Assembly: GCA_029975415.1 (NCBI GenBank)
Contig: JARKPE010000125.1
Location: 1-47,332, forward strand
Direction: 5' to 3'
Source of the DNA: Dysgonamonadaceae bacterium
Lineage (GTDB): Bacteria > Bacteroidota > Bacteroidia > Bacteroidales > Dysgonomonadaceae
Length of the DNA: 47,332 nucleotides
The translations under genes were made by a program, and so were the position numbers. The notes beneath the pieces are model-generated. The model ran no database searches. It saw only the letters and a program-made list of their open reading frames with translations, and was not told where the DNA came from. Shown piece after piece: positions 9,174-19,554 of this stretch. Numbering within the stretch: the stretch's first letter is position 1; the number at the start of each line of letters is the position of its first letter.

Positions 9174-10865
9174 ATGCCGAATATATACCCACAGGTAGGT
9201 TTGAGTTTTCGAAACAATTTCGATAAGGTTAAACGAAGCCGCCATATCATTTCGGTTTTCATGAAATTCGGTCTTGATTATCTTTTTGACGTTTCTCGAA
9301 TTCATTTTGTTTCCAAAATACGAAAACGTCAGAAAGGTTATCAAAAATTATCTAATGCCGAAAGACTTCGTCTCGCCTTGGAAGAGCTGGGTCCGACTTT
9401 TATCAAGTTTGGTCAAATACTGAGCACGCGCCCCGATTTTATTCCTACCGAATATATTTGCGAATTGGAGAAACTTCAAGATAAAGTTTTACCGGTAGAT
9501 AGTGTTCAGATTATAAAATGTATAGAAACAGAACTCAAAAAACCTTTATCCGAAATATTTAAGGAATTTGATGCTGTGCCGGTTGCATCCGCTTCCTTAA
9601 GTCAAGTACACAAAGCGGTTTTACATAACGGGGAAGTAGTAGCTCTCAAAATACAGAAGCCAGGTATTGTAAACACCATCGAGTTGGACATGGCTATTCT
9701 TGAGAATTTGGCCGAATCGTTGGAAAAGCAGCTACAAAATACCCCTTTCAACAATCCAAAAGCGGCCGTTATCGAAATAAAAAAAACAATTAGAAAAGAA
9801 TTGGACTTTTTAAACGAAGCCCACAATTTCGATAAATTCAGAAAAAATTTTAAAGAAGTTGATTATGTGAAAGTTCCAAAAATTTATTGGGATTTAAGCA
9901 CTGAGAAACTGCTGACAATGGAATTTGTTGAAGGAGTGAAAATCAACGAGATAACTCAAGACAAATACAAAGACCTCTTCGATCCTAAAAAAGTGGCCGA
10001 CCAAGCTGCCGAAGCGCTTCTCAAGCAAATTCTTCTCGACGGCTTCTTTCATGCCGATCCTCATCCGGGTAACCTTTTCATTCAACCTCCATCAACCATT
10101 GTCATGCTTGATGCAGGAATGACGGGACATCTCGATCAAAGAACCATCATCATCATTGCAAAAATTTTACGCGCAGCCAACAAAAAAGATTATTCCCGAA
10201 TCATCAGGGGATTTGAGGAATTGGGGATGGTGGTGCAGAAAATCGATAAGCTATCTCTCCGTCAGGATTTGGACGAATTGCTCGAAACATATTCCGATCG
10301 CCCTTTCAAAACGCTCAGTATGATGCGGATCAATCAACAGATTTTAGAGACTATGAAGCGGCACCGAATGTCTGTTCCTTCCAATATGGTAATGATGCTG
10401 CGCACCATGTCGATAGCCGAATCTATCGGAAAACAATTGGAACCCGATTTCGATTTGTTTACTCTCGTGCAACCGTTTGTCAGAAAAGTATATCTCAACA
10501 TCTACTCCCTCCGAAACTGGAAAAATAGAAGTGCAATCATGATCGATGAAAGTGCACAACTCGTCGAACATCTGCCTCATAATCTATCCGAACTGCTCAG
10601 AAAACTGAGAGATGGACAATTTGAAGTAAAACTCGAACATCACAATCTGGAAAATCTTACTCGCGAGATGAAAGCTTCAAGCAACCGCATTTCGGCAAGC
10701 CTTATTATTGCTGCACTTATTGTAGGATCTTCCCTTATTTTGCAACAAGGAATTGGCCCTTTGGTCTCGAATATTTCCATTTTAGGAATTATCGGTTATA
10801 TTCTTGCAGGAATTATGGGTATCGGACTTCTTTATTCTATTTTACAATCGAGTCGAAAAAAATAA
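9174..10865 (+). CDS. ABC1/UbiB (AarF) family atypical protein kinase
   Basis: GPTFIKFGQILSTRPDFIP (KxGQ), VALKIQKPG, DGFFHADPHPGNLF, C-terminal transmembrane segments. Confidence 0.95.
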   Translation: MPNIYPQVGLSFRNNFDKVKRSRHIISVFMKFGLDYLFDVSRIHFVSKIRKRQKGYQKLSNAERLRLALEELGPTFIKFGQILSTRPDFIPTEYICELEKLQDKVLPVDSVQIIKCIETELKKPLSEIFKEFDAVPVASASLSQVHKAVLHNGEVVALKIQKPGIVNTIELDMAILENLAESLEKQLQNTPFNNPKAAVIEIKKTIRKELDFLNEAHNFDKFRKNFKEVDYVKVPKIYWDLSTEKLLTMEFVEGVKINEITQDKYKDLFDPKKVADQAAEALLKQILLDGFFHADPHPGNLFIQPPSTIVMLDAGMTGHLDQRTIIIIAKILRAANKKDYSRIIRGFEELGMVVQKIDKLSLRQDLDELLETYSDRPFKTLSMMRINQQILETMKRHRMSVPSNMVMMLRTMSIAESIGKQLEPDFDLFTLVQPFVRKVYLNIYSLRNWKNRSAIMIDESAQLVEHLPHNLSELLRKLRDGQFEVKLEHHNLENLTREMKASSNRISASLIIAALIVGSSLILQQGIGPLVSNISILGIIGYILAGIMGIGLLYSILQSSRKK

Positions 10866-11040
10866 ATTTCTACTTTTTCCCAAATATTTTTACGCATCTC
10901 GATGATGAGAGGAATCTTGTAATACAAGTTTAGGTCATTCGGAAAACAACCTTCAACTGATATTAAAAACACAATAAAAACCTTTTTTTCGAGTTATTTC
11001 AATAGTTAATTGCTTTGCTCAGAAAACTTATAAATCGAAA

Positions 11041-13065
11041 TTGAAAAGAAATTACCTGTTATTCGTTTCAAGCATCTTCTCTATAGCCCTGATTATCGGT
11101 TGCTCCACGCAAAAAAATACTTCGGGGACGAGAGCTTACCACGATCTGACAACTCGATACAACACTCTTTTCAACGCTCAACAATCTTATGACGAAACCT
11201 TGCTAACTCTTTATGAAAAAAACATCGATAATTATACCGAAATGATTTCGATGTATCCGAATGAGGTAAAGGAAGAAAATCTGTCGGGAAGCGGACCGTT
11301 TGATGCCGTAATCGAAAAAACAAAAAAAGCAATTCAGGAACATTCCATTTCCGTCAAACCTCGCCGAAACCCCGATAGGCCAATCACTAGCGAATATCGC
11401 AAATGGCTTCGTCAGGAAGAATTTAATCCCGCGCTGAAAAATGTATGGCTGCTGATGGGCAAAGCCCAAGTGCAAAACGGAAGTTACAGCGATGCACTCT
11501 CCACTTTTTGGCAAATGCTGAGAATGTACAAGAACGAAGACGAATTGATTTCCGAAACGCAAATCTGGATGCTGCGCACCTATTCGGCAATGGGTTGGTT
11601 GTATGATGCCGAAAATATTGCAAATATTTTGTTGACCAAACCGTTGACAAAGGCACAAAATCAATTGTTCAACGAAACATACGCATATTATTTGCTTTGC
11701 CGTAAAAATTACGAATCAGCGATTCCTTATCTTCGTCAAGCGATAAAATCGCAAAAGATTTTTTCGCAAAAAATCCGTTTGCAGTTTTTGCTGGGTCAAC
11801 TTTATGCCGAAATCGGGCTCCAAGACGAGGCTTACCGCACATTTAGCGAATCCAAAGGATTGAAAACTCCACCCATTTATGCTATGCAGGCCACTATTTT
11901 TCAGACACGCGTGGCAAGCGGAAACAATCGATTGAAAGCAATCGCCGAATTAGAGAAAATGGCGAATAATTCACGCTTCAGGGGGGCAAACGATTCTCTT
12001 TATGTCACGCTGGGAGATTTTTATAACGCTCAAAACGATACGGCAAAAGCCAATCGATTTTATGCTTACGCTAAAACATTCCGAAAAACGACTTCTCCTA
12101 CCGTTTTTCAAAATGACAAGGCCGTCCTTACTCCCGATACAGCTCGCACTTCAGTTGAAATGCCTTTTTCCGAGAGAGATATGCTGGCAGCAGTGGCTCG
12201 TGCAAGAAGTCTGCGTAGTTTTTCTGCAGAGAATGCAAAAATGACAATTGCTCAAACAACAGACAGCGTTAATTTTTCAAACCATAAAGATGCACCTTCA
12301 TTTTTTCTGGCTCTTTTTGACAAAAACAGTTTAAACAAAAACAATCTTTTGTTTGCCGTAGCAAATTTCAACTTTTCAAGTTTTCAACTCCGAGAATTTC
12401 GATTGTCGTTTGTGAATCTGCCGCCTAAAGAAGCATTACAGGTGAAAGGATTCTACTCATTGGATGAAGCAATGCAATATGCTTCGAAGCTTTTTCAGGA
12501 CAGTAGTTTCATTGCCGAGTCATTTGAAAGTATTCAACCTATCGTGATTACGGTCGAAAATATGAAAATTCTTGCTTCCGGAAAAACAATTGCCGATTAT
12601 CAGATGTTCTACAAAACAAATTTCGGAGAGGTTCCGACAATAGCAAAAGTAAATATCGAACAACCATCGCCGGATATAGCGATGTTCGGCAAACTATCGG
12701 AAGAAACACTTTTTGATAAAGAAGAAAAAGAGGATTCGATTTCCGCATCTTTTCCTCATCCGATACCTACAAATCCTGACAGCGTGCGAATAAAAGGCAT
12801 TGATTTGCAAATGCAACGGCTGGTTGAACTCGAACGCAAAGCGCAGAAAGCGTTAGAACAGGAAAAGCAAAACAATCCGGCAAAAAATCGTGAGAAATTG
12901 ATGAAGGAACGTCAACAAGAACGCAATAAACTCATCAAACAACGCGAAAAAGAACGTAAAGAGATCATCAAGAAACGAGAACAGGAACTCAAAAAACGTC
13001 AAAAAGAACTCGAAAATATACGTAAACAGCGTGAAAAAGAACGCTTGAAACAACTCAAAAAATGA
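11041..13065 (+). CDS. porW: PorW/SprE-like T9SS-associated TPR lipoprotein
   Basis: Lipobox [37 protein letters not shown] resembles PorW/SprE N-termini; TPR-like repeats; TTG start (no nearby in-frame ATG seen). Confidence 0.82.
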   Translation: MKRNYLLFVSSIFSIALIIGCSTQKNTSGTRAYHDLTTRYNTLFNAQQSYDETLLTLYEKNIDNYTEMISMYPNEVKEENLSGSGPFDAVIEKTKKAIQEHSISVKPRRNPDRPITSEYRKWLRQEEFNPALKNVWLLMGKAQVQNGSYSDALSTFWQMLRMYKNEDELISETQIWMLRTYSAMGWLYDAENIANILLTKPLTKAQNQLFNETYAYYLLCRKNYESAIPYLRQAIKSQKIFSQKIRLQFLLGQLYAEIGLQDEAYRTFSESKGLKTPPIYAMQATIFQTRVASGNNRLKAIAELEKMANNSRFRGANDSLYVTLGDFYNAQNDTAKANRFYAYAKTFRKTTSPTVFQNDKAVLTPDTARTSVEMPFSERDMLAAVARARSLRSFSAENAKMTIAQTTDSVNFSNHKDAPSFFLALFDKNSLNKNNLLFAVANFNFSSFQLREFRLSFVNLPPKEALQVKGFYSLDEAMQYASKLFQDSSFIAESFESIQPIVITVENMKILASGKTIADYQMFYKTNFGEVPTIAKVNIEQPSPDIAMFGKLSEETLFDKEEKEDSISASFPHPIPTNPDSVRIKGIDLQMQRLVELERKAQKALEQEKQNNPAKNREKLMKERQQERNKLIKQREKERKEIIKKREQELKKRQKELENIRKQREKERLKQLKK

Positions 13066-13643
13066 AACAGATCGTATTCGCAACTAACAACAGACATAAA
13101 CTCGACGAAATACGCAAGATATCTGAAGGAAAACTCGAAATTCTGAGCCTCAGCGACATCAATTGCCTGACTGTTATTCCCGAGACAGGGACTACGCTCG
13201 AGGAGAATGCTCTGATCAAGGTCCTTTTTGTGAAAGATAATTTCGGATACGATTGCTTTGCAGATGACACAGGTCTCGAAGTTAAATCTCTTGGTGGGGC
13301 TCCGGGTGTTTACTCGGCTCGCTATGCCGGTGAAGATTGTAACGCCGAAGACAATATTCGCAAACTGCTTTCCGATCTCGCCGGAATTGATGATCGAAGC
13401 GCGGCGTTTCGTACGGTTATAGCCTTGTTGATGGGCGACAAACAATATTTTTTCGAAGGCGTTATTCCCGGTAAAATTATAGACGAAAAGCGTGGAGAAA
13501 ATGGCTTCGGTTATGATCCCGTTTTCATTCCCGATGGTTATGAACAAACTTTTGCCGAATTGGGCGAAGATATCAAAAACAACATTAGTCATCGCGCTAT
13601 TGCTACCAACAAACTCATTAGATTTCTTCTCGATATGCAGTGA
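13062..13643 (+). CDS. rdgB: RdgB/HAM1 non-canonical purine NTP pyrophosphatase
   Basis: [60 protein letters not shown]; 4-nt overlap with the preceding gene. Confidence 0.96.
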   Translation: MKQIVFATNNRHKLDEIRKISEGKLEILSLSDINCLTVIPETGTTLEENALIKVLFVKDNFGYDCFADDTGLEVKSLGGAPGVYSARYAGEDCNAEDNIRKLLSDLAGIDDRSAAFRTVIALLMGDKQYFFEGVIPGKIIDEKRGENGFGYDPVFIPDGYEQTFAELGEDIKNNISHRAIATNKLIRFLLDMQ

Positions 13644-13650
13644 GTCAGAA

Positions 13651-13729
13651 ATGAGAAATGAGAAGTCGGAAATGAGAAGTGGAAAATGGAGGTTAGAGGT
13701 TGGAGGTTTGAAAGTGAAAAGTGTGAGCT
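13651..13729. repeat. Low-complexity purine-rich repeat (gaaatgagaagtcgg / ggttagaggttggaggt)
   Basis: Direct reading; GAAATGAGAAGT recurs within the segment and again near 13855 and 13976. Confidence 0.6.
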
Positions 13730-14035
13730 GTTAGTCAAGAAATGATTCTGCTTTGGAAAGTCAAAAATGCTGAAAATTAATTTTATGAAAACTTGATTAT
13801 CAGATTTATTTTTCGCTCATTTTTGATAAATATGACTTATTCAAGTGGACTCGGAAATGAGAAGTCGGAAGTTAGAAATAGGAGCTCCAAATTGAGAATT
13901 TACCGCTAATCTCCACGAAATTATCTGCGAAAATCTGCGAGAACTTTTCATTAACCCTGTTTCAGGGCGTGAAGAGAAATGAGAAATAAGAAATAAGAAG
14001 GAAAGGCGCACAATTGGTACATTATTCACATTAGT

Positions 14036-14092
14036 ACATCCTCAAATCCTCACATCCTCAAATCCTCACATCCTCGCATCATTAAATCCTCT
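14036..14092. repeat. Short tandem repeat, units around (A)CATCCTCA / AATCCTCA
   Basis: acatcctcaaatcctcacatcctcaaatcctcacatcctcgcatcattaaatcctc. Confidence 0.8.
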
Positions 14093-14157
14093 AACCTGTG
14101 TGCAAATTGAAAATTTTCATGTAAATTTGAACCTCTAATCTCTCAACACCTCAGCTT

Positions 14158-15216
14158 ATGTCATCAATCATTCGCACAGGCATTATCGGCTACGGACTTT
14201 CCGGACGTGTATTTCATGCACCTTTCATCGATGTGATCGATGGATACGAACTCACGAAAATCAGCACTTCTAAAGCCGAAAATGTGAAGATTATCGAAGA
14301 GCGCTATCCCGTAACGGCTGTCGTACCTAACGGAAAAGGCATCATCGAAGATCCTGAGATAGATTTGGTAATCGTTACTTCGCCCAATGCCGAACATTTT
14401 CGTTGGGCACGCGAAGCGCTCATTGCCGGAAAACACGTGGTGGTGGAAAAACCGTTCACCGTGAGTGTGGCTGAAGCGGACGAACTGATTGAAATTGCAC
14501 AACGGCAAGGGAAAATCCTTACCGTTTATCACAATCGCCGCTTTACAAGCGATACCAAAACAGTTCGTAAAATTCTCGAAAGTAACATTCTCGGAGATAT
14601 TGTAGATTACGAATCGCATTTCGATCGCTATCGGCCCGATCCGCGACCCGGTGGTGCTTGGCGCGAAGATCCTCTGCCCGGATCGGGTATTTTTTTCGAT
14701 CTTGGCTCTCACCTTATCGATCAGGCATTGTGGTTTTTCGGAATGCCTCTCGCAGTTACGGCAAATATCGATTCGCAGCGTCCGTGGGCAAAAGCCGACG
14801 ATCATTTCGATGTGCGTCTGCATTATCCGTCGTTTACCGCGACACTCAAATCAGGCATGCTCTGCAAAATTCCCGGTCCAACGTACATGATTCATGGACG
14901 CAAAGGGTCATTTGTCAAATACGGATTAGACGTTCAGGAAGCTATGCTTGACGGCGGAGCCATTCCGCAAGGAAAAGATTGGGGACGCGAACCCGAAAGC
15001 ATTTGGGGTAACATCCGCATTGATTGCGAAGGGGTGAAAATCGACGGAAAAGTGGAAAGTGAACAAGGCGATTATCGCGATTATTTTATCAATTTACGCG
15101 ATGCTATCAACGGAAAAACTAAAATTGCCGTGAAACCCGAAGAAGCACGTAACGTGATTCGAATTATAGAACTTGCCTTCCAGAGTAGCAGAGAACAACG
15201 AACGATTTCAATTTGA
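14158..15216 (+). CDS. Gfo/Idh/MocA family oxidoreductase
   Basis: IIGYGLSGRVFHAPF, HVVVEKPFTVSVAEADELI, typical MocA C-terminal domain. Confidence 0.95.
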   Translation: MSSIIRTGIIGYGLSGRVFHAPFIDVIDGYELTKISTSKAENVKIIEERYPVTAVVPNGKGIIEDPEIDLVIVTSPNAEHFRWAREALIAGKHVVVEKPFTVSVAEADELIEIAQRQGKILTVYHNRRFTSDTKTVRKILESNILGDIVDYESHFDRYRPDPRPGGAWREDPLPGSGIFFDLGSHLIDQALWFFGMPLAVTANIDSQRPWAKADDHFDVRLHYPSFTATLKSGMLCKIPGPTYMIHGRKGSFVKYGLDVQEAMLDGGAIPQGKDWGREPESIWGNIRIDCEGVKIDGKVESEQGDYRDYFINLRDAINGKTKIAVKPEEARNVIRIIELAFQSSREQRTISI

Positions 15217-15223
15217 CGGTTTT

Positions 15224-16108
15224 CTAAAGAAAGAAAATCGAAGCTCCGGCTATACTGATCACAGCCCCCACGACTTGTCGGGTAGTGATTTTTTCGTTGA
15301 ACATGACTGCCGACGGTGCTATAATGAAAATAGGCACTAGGGCCATCAATGTCGCTGCTACTCCCGTATTGGCATGCTGAACGGCAAATAGCGACAACGC
15401 AACCCCAACAAACGGACCGAAAACAGTGCCAATCGTAAGCGATTGCATACTCTTCACATCTTTCACTGCTTTTAAAATTCCTTTCCAGCGTTTCAAATAG
15501 GTCACTAACAATGCAAAGCATATAAAACCAAATATGGCTCGTATCTGTGTTGCAGCCATTGCATCGTAATCACCTATACCTTTTTTGCTGAGCACCAAAC
15601 CGACGGCTTGTCCCAATGCTCCACCCAACGCGAAAAGAAATCCCTTGAGAGGAATATAGAGTTTGAAATGTCTGCCGGCAACGGCTATCATGATTCCAGA
15701 AACGCTAACAACAATCCCTACTATACTTTTAACAGAAAGCATTTCGTGCAGAAAAATCCATCCGATCAGGGCCGTAAGCATGGGTGCAAGACTCATCACC
15801 AACTGCGCCGTACGCGATCCTATGATGGTGTATGACTTGAAGAGACATAGATCGCCCAAAAAGAATCCGACAATTCCCGACAATCCCAACCAAAACCACT
15901 GATAAGTAGTTGCATCCGCAGGGAAAAACATTCCTCGCGTGAAAAGCGTGGTTAATCCCAAAAAAGGAATCGCTAAGAAAAGTCGTAAAATATTAACCGA
16001 AAGTGAACCGATACTTCGGCCTGCTTTTTCGAAAAAAAGTGCACTCAACGTCCAGCAAACGGCCGTGAGCAGCCCGGCTATTTCGCCAATATGCGATTGA
16101 AAAGGCAT
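15224..16108 (-). CDS. EamA/DMT superfamily transporter
   Basis: Two EamA-like halves with about 10 TM segments (AGLLTAVCWTLSALFFEKAG ... VVGAVISIAGASIFFL). Confidence 0.92.
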   Translation of the reverse strand: MPFQSHIGEIAGLLTAVCWTLSALFFEKAGRSIGSLSVNILRLFLAIPFLGLTTLFTRGMFFPADATTYQWFWLGLSGIVGFFLGDLCLFKSYTIIGSRTAQLVMSLAPMLTALIGWIFLHEMLSVKSIVGIVVSVSGIMIAVAGRHFKLYIPLKGFLFALGGALGQAVGLVLSKKGIGDYDAMAATQIRAIFGFICFALLVTYLKRWKGILKAVKDVKSMQSLTIGTVFGPFVGVALSLFAVQHANTGVAATLMALVPIFIIAPSAVMFNEKITTRQVVGAVISIAGASIFFL

Positions 16109-16194
16109 TTCTATGAATTATTTTCTTGTCTATAACGAGAACCGGAACTACTAAAAGAATTGAAAATACTTTGTGTATTTTAATTCTTCATACC

Positions 16195-16216
16195 AAAAAA
16201 AGAGCCCAAAGGCTCT
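16195..16216 (-). terminator. Intrinsic terminator AGAGCC-TTTG-GGCTCT-TTTTTTT
   Basis: 6-bp stem, 4-nt loop and 7-T tract reading leftward between trpA and the EamA gene. Confidence 0.85.
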
Positions 16217-16297
16217 GATTTGTAAATTTTTCATTATCATAAAAAGTTGAACTGTCAATCCCATTTTCTGTGCTCCATCTCTCGTGTATATTTAGTG

Positions 16298-16305
16298 CAA
16301 AGGTA
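16298..16305 (-). promoter_or_regulatory. Candidate Bacteroidetes -7 box TACCTTTG (minus strand)
   Basis: Exact match to TAnnTTTG between trpA and the terminator at 16195-16216; no clear -33 element. Confidence 0.45.
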
Positions 16306-16341
16306 CATTTTGTTTGCGAAATGTATTTGGTTTCGAAACTT

Positions 16342-17115
16342 TTATTTTTGAAGTGATTCCACTAATTTTTTAGCGGCTTCCTCTATCGATTTTTCGCTTG
16401 CCAACAGGGAAACGAACTTGCTGCCAATGATTGCTCCCGAGGCGTTTTTGCATGCAGCATCGAAGGTGGCCCTATTAGCGATGCCAAACCCGATGAGTCG
16501 CGGATGGCGCAGGTTCATGCTGTTGACACGATGGAAATATTCCAGATTCTTTTCGCCGAAAGCTTGTTTGGCGCCGGTTACGGATGCCGACGAAACCATA
16601 TAGATAAATCCCGACGTGTTTTCGTCGATCATGCGGATGCGCTCATCGGATGTTTCGGGCGTGATAAGCATAATGGTATGCAGTCCGTATTTGTCGGCGA
16701 TGGATTTGTAGGATTTCATGTATTCGGCAAACGGAAGATCGGGAATAATCAGTCCGTCGATTCCGCATTCTGAAGCTTTGCGGCAATAGTTTTCGAACCC
16801 GAACTGCAAAATCGGATTCAAATATCCCATCAATACCAGCGGGATGGAAATGGTTTGGCGCACGTTGGTCAATTGTTCGAAAAGCAATTTCACGCTGATG
16901 CCGTTACGCAATGCTTGCGTACTCGAAGACTGGATGACCGGTCCGTCGGCCAACGGATCGCTGAAAGAAACGCCAATTTCCACGAGGTCGATGCCGTTTT
17001 TTTGCAAGGCCTCCAGTACGGGAAGCGTATCGTTCAAATGAGGATAGCCTGCTGTGAAATACACCGACAGGATGTTTTGTTTTTTTTGTTCGAAAAGTTG
17101 ATCTATTCTGTTCAT
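16342..17115 (-). CDS. trpA: Tryptophan synthase alpha chain
   Basis: FTAGYPHLNDTLPVLEALQKNGIDLVEIGVSFSDPLADGPVIQ; last gene of the trp cluster. Confidence 0.98.
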   Translation of the reverse strand: MNRIDQLFEQKKQNILSVYFTAGYPHLNDTLPVLEALQKNGIDLVEIGVSFSDPLADGPVIQSSSTQALRNGISVKLLFEQLTNVRQTISIPLVLMGYLNPILQFGFENYCRKASECGIDGLIIPDLPFAEYMKSYKSIADKYGLHTIMLITPETSDERIRMIDENTSGFIYMVSSASVTGAKQAFGEKNLEYFHRVNSMNLRHPRLIGFGIANRATFDAACKNASGAIIGSKFVSLLASEKSIEEAAKKLVESLQK

Positions 17116-17723
17116 TTTCTTTTGATTTTGTCGATAAACGATTGTAATAAGCGAATGTCTTTATAAGCGGGTGACGTTTCGAAGCGGCTGTTCAGGTCTA
17201 TACCGATGCAGTGTTCGTGTGCAAAGGTTTTCACCATTTCGGCATCGTCCGGTGAGATGCCGCCGCTAAGTAAGAAAGGAGTTTTACCTCGATATGCCGA
17301 AAGAGCGCTCCAGTCGAATTTCTGTCCCGAACCTCCCGGCAAAGGCGTTTTCGTGTCGAACAAAAAATAATCGCAAGCTCCTTCATAGGACGATACCTCT
17401 TCCGATGGGAATCTGTTTTGCACATTGATGGCTTTGATTACTTTCAATCCCCTATTGCGAATACGGCTGCAAAAATCGGGCGTTTCCTGCCCGTGAAGCT
17501 GCACCATGTCGAGACGAAACAGTTGGACGGTTTTCATAATCTGTTCCTCCGTTTCGTTTACGAAAACACCTACGCGCTTCGCGCGTTGAGGCAGATAATT
17601 CGGGAGTTTGCTGACGAAGCGTGGTGAAGTGCGATGAAAAACAAACCCCATCCAATCCACGCCGAGCGCTTCGACCTCGCGAATGTTTTCGGCATCGCGC
17701 ATGCCGCATACTTTCACGATCAT
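17112..17723 (-). CDS. trpF: Phosphoribosylanthranilate isomerase
   Basis: KVCGMRDAENI, MVQLHGQETPDFC, LLSGGISPDDA, GIDLNSRFETSPAYKD. Confidence 0.97.
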   Translation of the reverse strand: MIVKVCGMRDAENIREVEALGVDWMGFVFHRTSPRFVSKLPNYLPQRAKRVGVFVNETEEQIMKTVQLFRLDMVQLHGQETPDFCSRIRNRGLKVIKAINVQNRFPSEEVSSYEGACDYFLFDTKTPLPGGSGQKFDWSALSAYRGKTPFLLSGGISPDDAEMVKTFAHEHCIGIDLNSRFETSPAYKDIRLLQSFIDKIKRK

Positions 17724-18511
17724 GACGCCTGCAACGATTGGGTGAACGCGGCCAGACTTTCGCCCGGATTGCCGTTTTTCATAAAATTCTCGCCGATGAG
17801 GAATCCGCGATAACCCGCTTGTCGCAATTGACGAACGGTTTGCGGATCGGAAATGCCGCTTTCGGAGACCAGTACTGCATCTTTTGGCAGCAGTTCGGCC
17901 ATCTCGAAAGATTTATCCACCGTGGTTACGAAACTTCCCAAATTGCGGTTATTCACTCCGATGAGGTTGTGCTGAGGCGTAATGTACTCGATTTCACGTT
18001 CGTCATGTAATTCGAGCAAGACGTCGAGCCCCAGTTGTTCGGCTATTTCGGAGAATCGCAGGCATTCGTCTTTGGTGATGGCTGCAGCTATCAGCAGTAT
18101 GGCATTGGCGCGATGCAGCTTTGCTTCGTAAATCTGATACTCGTCCACGATAAAGTCTTTGCGCAATACGGGAATATTGCTCTCTGCGACTACCGCGTCG
18201 AGATCGGCAAGCGAACCTCCGAAAAACGCCTCATCGGTGAGCACAGACAGTGCGGCTGCACCGTTTTGTCGATAGGATGAGGTAACCTCCCTTACATCCG
18301 CGTCGCGATGTATCCATCCTTTTGAAGGCGATTTTCGCTTAAACTCGGCAATGATGCCGAAGTCGTCTTTCGCGAGTGCTTCATGCAACGAGAGGGTTTT
18401 GTAGACATTTCTTTCGATTTCTCTGCAAATCGTGTCGAGCGGACATTGAGATTTTTTTGTGGCAACTTCCACTCTTTTGTGTGCTACGATATCCGATAAA
18501 ATATCTTTCAT
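17720..18511 (-). CDS. trpC: Indole-3-glycerol-phosphate synthase
   Basis: MKDILSDIVAHKRVEV, IIAEFKRKSPSKGWI, VLRKDFIVDEYQIYEA, LIGVNNRNL, VSESGI. Start at 18511 preferred over 18691, which would overlap trpD. Confidence 0.97.
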   Translation of the reverse strand: MKDILSDIVAHKRVEVATKKSQCPLDTICREIERNVYKTLSLHEALAKDDFGIIAEFKRKSPSKGWIHRDADVREVTSSYRQNGAAALSVLTDEAFFGGSLADLDAVVAESNIPVLRKDFIVDEYQIYEAKLHRANAILLIAAAITKDECLRFSEIAEQLGLDVLLELHDEREIEYITPQHNLIGVNNRNLGSFVTTVDKSFEMAELLPKDAVLVSESGISDPQTVRQLRQAGYRGFLIGENFMKNGNPGESLAAFTQSLQAS

Positions 18512-18519
18512 TCGATTTG

Positions 18520-19515
18520 TCAACTGTTTAGTTCGATGTATTGGTTGAATGTCTTCAATGCTTTTTTTTCGTAAAGCGACTCGCGCGCGATATCGATGCA
18601 TTCTTCGATGGACTTGTCCTGTTCGATGGTGCGAATGCCGAAAGCCGCATTCACCAACACTGCATTCATCTGCGCTTCGGTAGCTTCGCATCGCAATACA
18701 TGGTCGAAGATACGTGCTGCATCTTCTGGCGTTTCGCCTCCCGATAATTCCGCTTGCGAAGCACGTCTCAGTCCAAGATCTCCCGGAACAAAAAGCTGCT
18801 CGCCCCTATTCGATACGACCTTAAACTGACCGGTGAGCGAGATTTCATCGTATCCGTCGATGCTGTGAACGATGCTGAAATTTTTCTTGCTTTCCTGATA
18901 GATGTAACTGAACAGTCGCATCATCGACAGATCATATACCCCCAATAATTGATAGGGAGGTTGTGTGGGATTGACTAACGGGCCCATGATGTTGAAAAAA
19001 TTACGCACGCCGAGACTCTTGCGTACTCCGGCTACTGCCTTGAGCGCCGGACTGAAAAAAGGAGCATGCAAATATACAAAACCACATTTTTCGATGGAAC
19101 GCTTTAACCGATCTTCATCGGTAGTAAATTTGACACCGTGCAGTTCGAGAACGTTACTTGCCCCGCTGACCGATGTAGCGCCGTAATTGCCATGCTTGGC
19201 TACATGATAACCGGCTCCTGCAATCACAATGGCGGCAAGGGTCGAGATGTTGAATGTATTTTTTCCGTCGCCTCCCGTTCCGACGATGTCGATGGGAGAA
19301 TATGCTGACAAATCAATCGGGACGCGCATGTCGAGCAACGCATCGCGAAACCCGAGAATTTCGTCCACCGAGATGCTGCGCATGAGGAATGTGGTAAGGA
19401 GCGCCGAAATCTGTGCTTCGGGAACATTGCCCGAAACGATGTCGAACAACACCTGTTTCGCTTCATCGCGAGTGAGGTATTGATAATCGAACAGTTTATA
19501 AAGTATTTCTTTCAT
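18520..19515 (-). CDS. trpD: Anthranilate phosphoribosyltransferase
   Basis: VGTGGDGKNTFNIST, HGNYGATSVSGASNVLE, RNFFNIMGPLVNP. Confidence 0.98.
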   Translation of the reverse strand: MKEILYKLFDYQYLTRDEAKQVLFDIVSGNVPEAQISALLTTFLMRSISVDEILGFRDALLDMRVPIDLSAYSPIDIVGTGGDGKNTFNISTLAAIVIAGAGYHVAKHGNYGATSVSGASNVLELHGVKFTTDEDRLKRSIEKCGFVYLHAPFFSPALKAVAGVRKSLGVRNFFNIMGPLVNPTQPPYQLLGVYDLSMMRLFSYIYQESKKNFSIVHSIDGYDEISLTGQFKVVSNRGEQLFVPGDLGLRRASQAELSGGETPEDAARIFDHVLRCEATEAQMNAVLVNAAFGIRTIEQDKSIEECIDIARESLYEKKALKTFNQYIELNS

Positions 19516-19554
19516 ATCTGATATAAATCGTTTGTTGCCGTTATCGGCATCGGG

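Noticed and set aside
12853-13083. Antisense [20 protein letters not shown]... (Phe-rich)
   Set aside because: Exact antisense shadow of the K/E-rich tail of the PorW-like gene (GAA/AAA codons read as TTC/TTT).
14036-14092. CRISPR-like array
   Set aside because: Repeat units are about 8 nt with no spacers; a simple tandem repeat.
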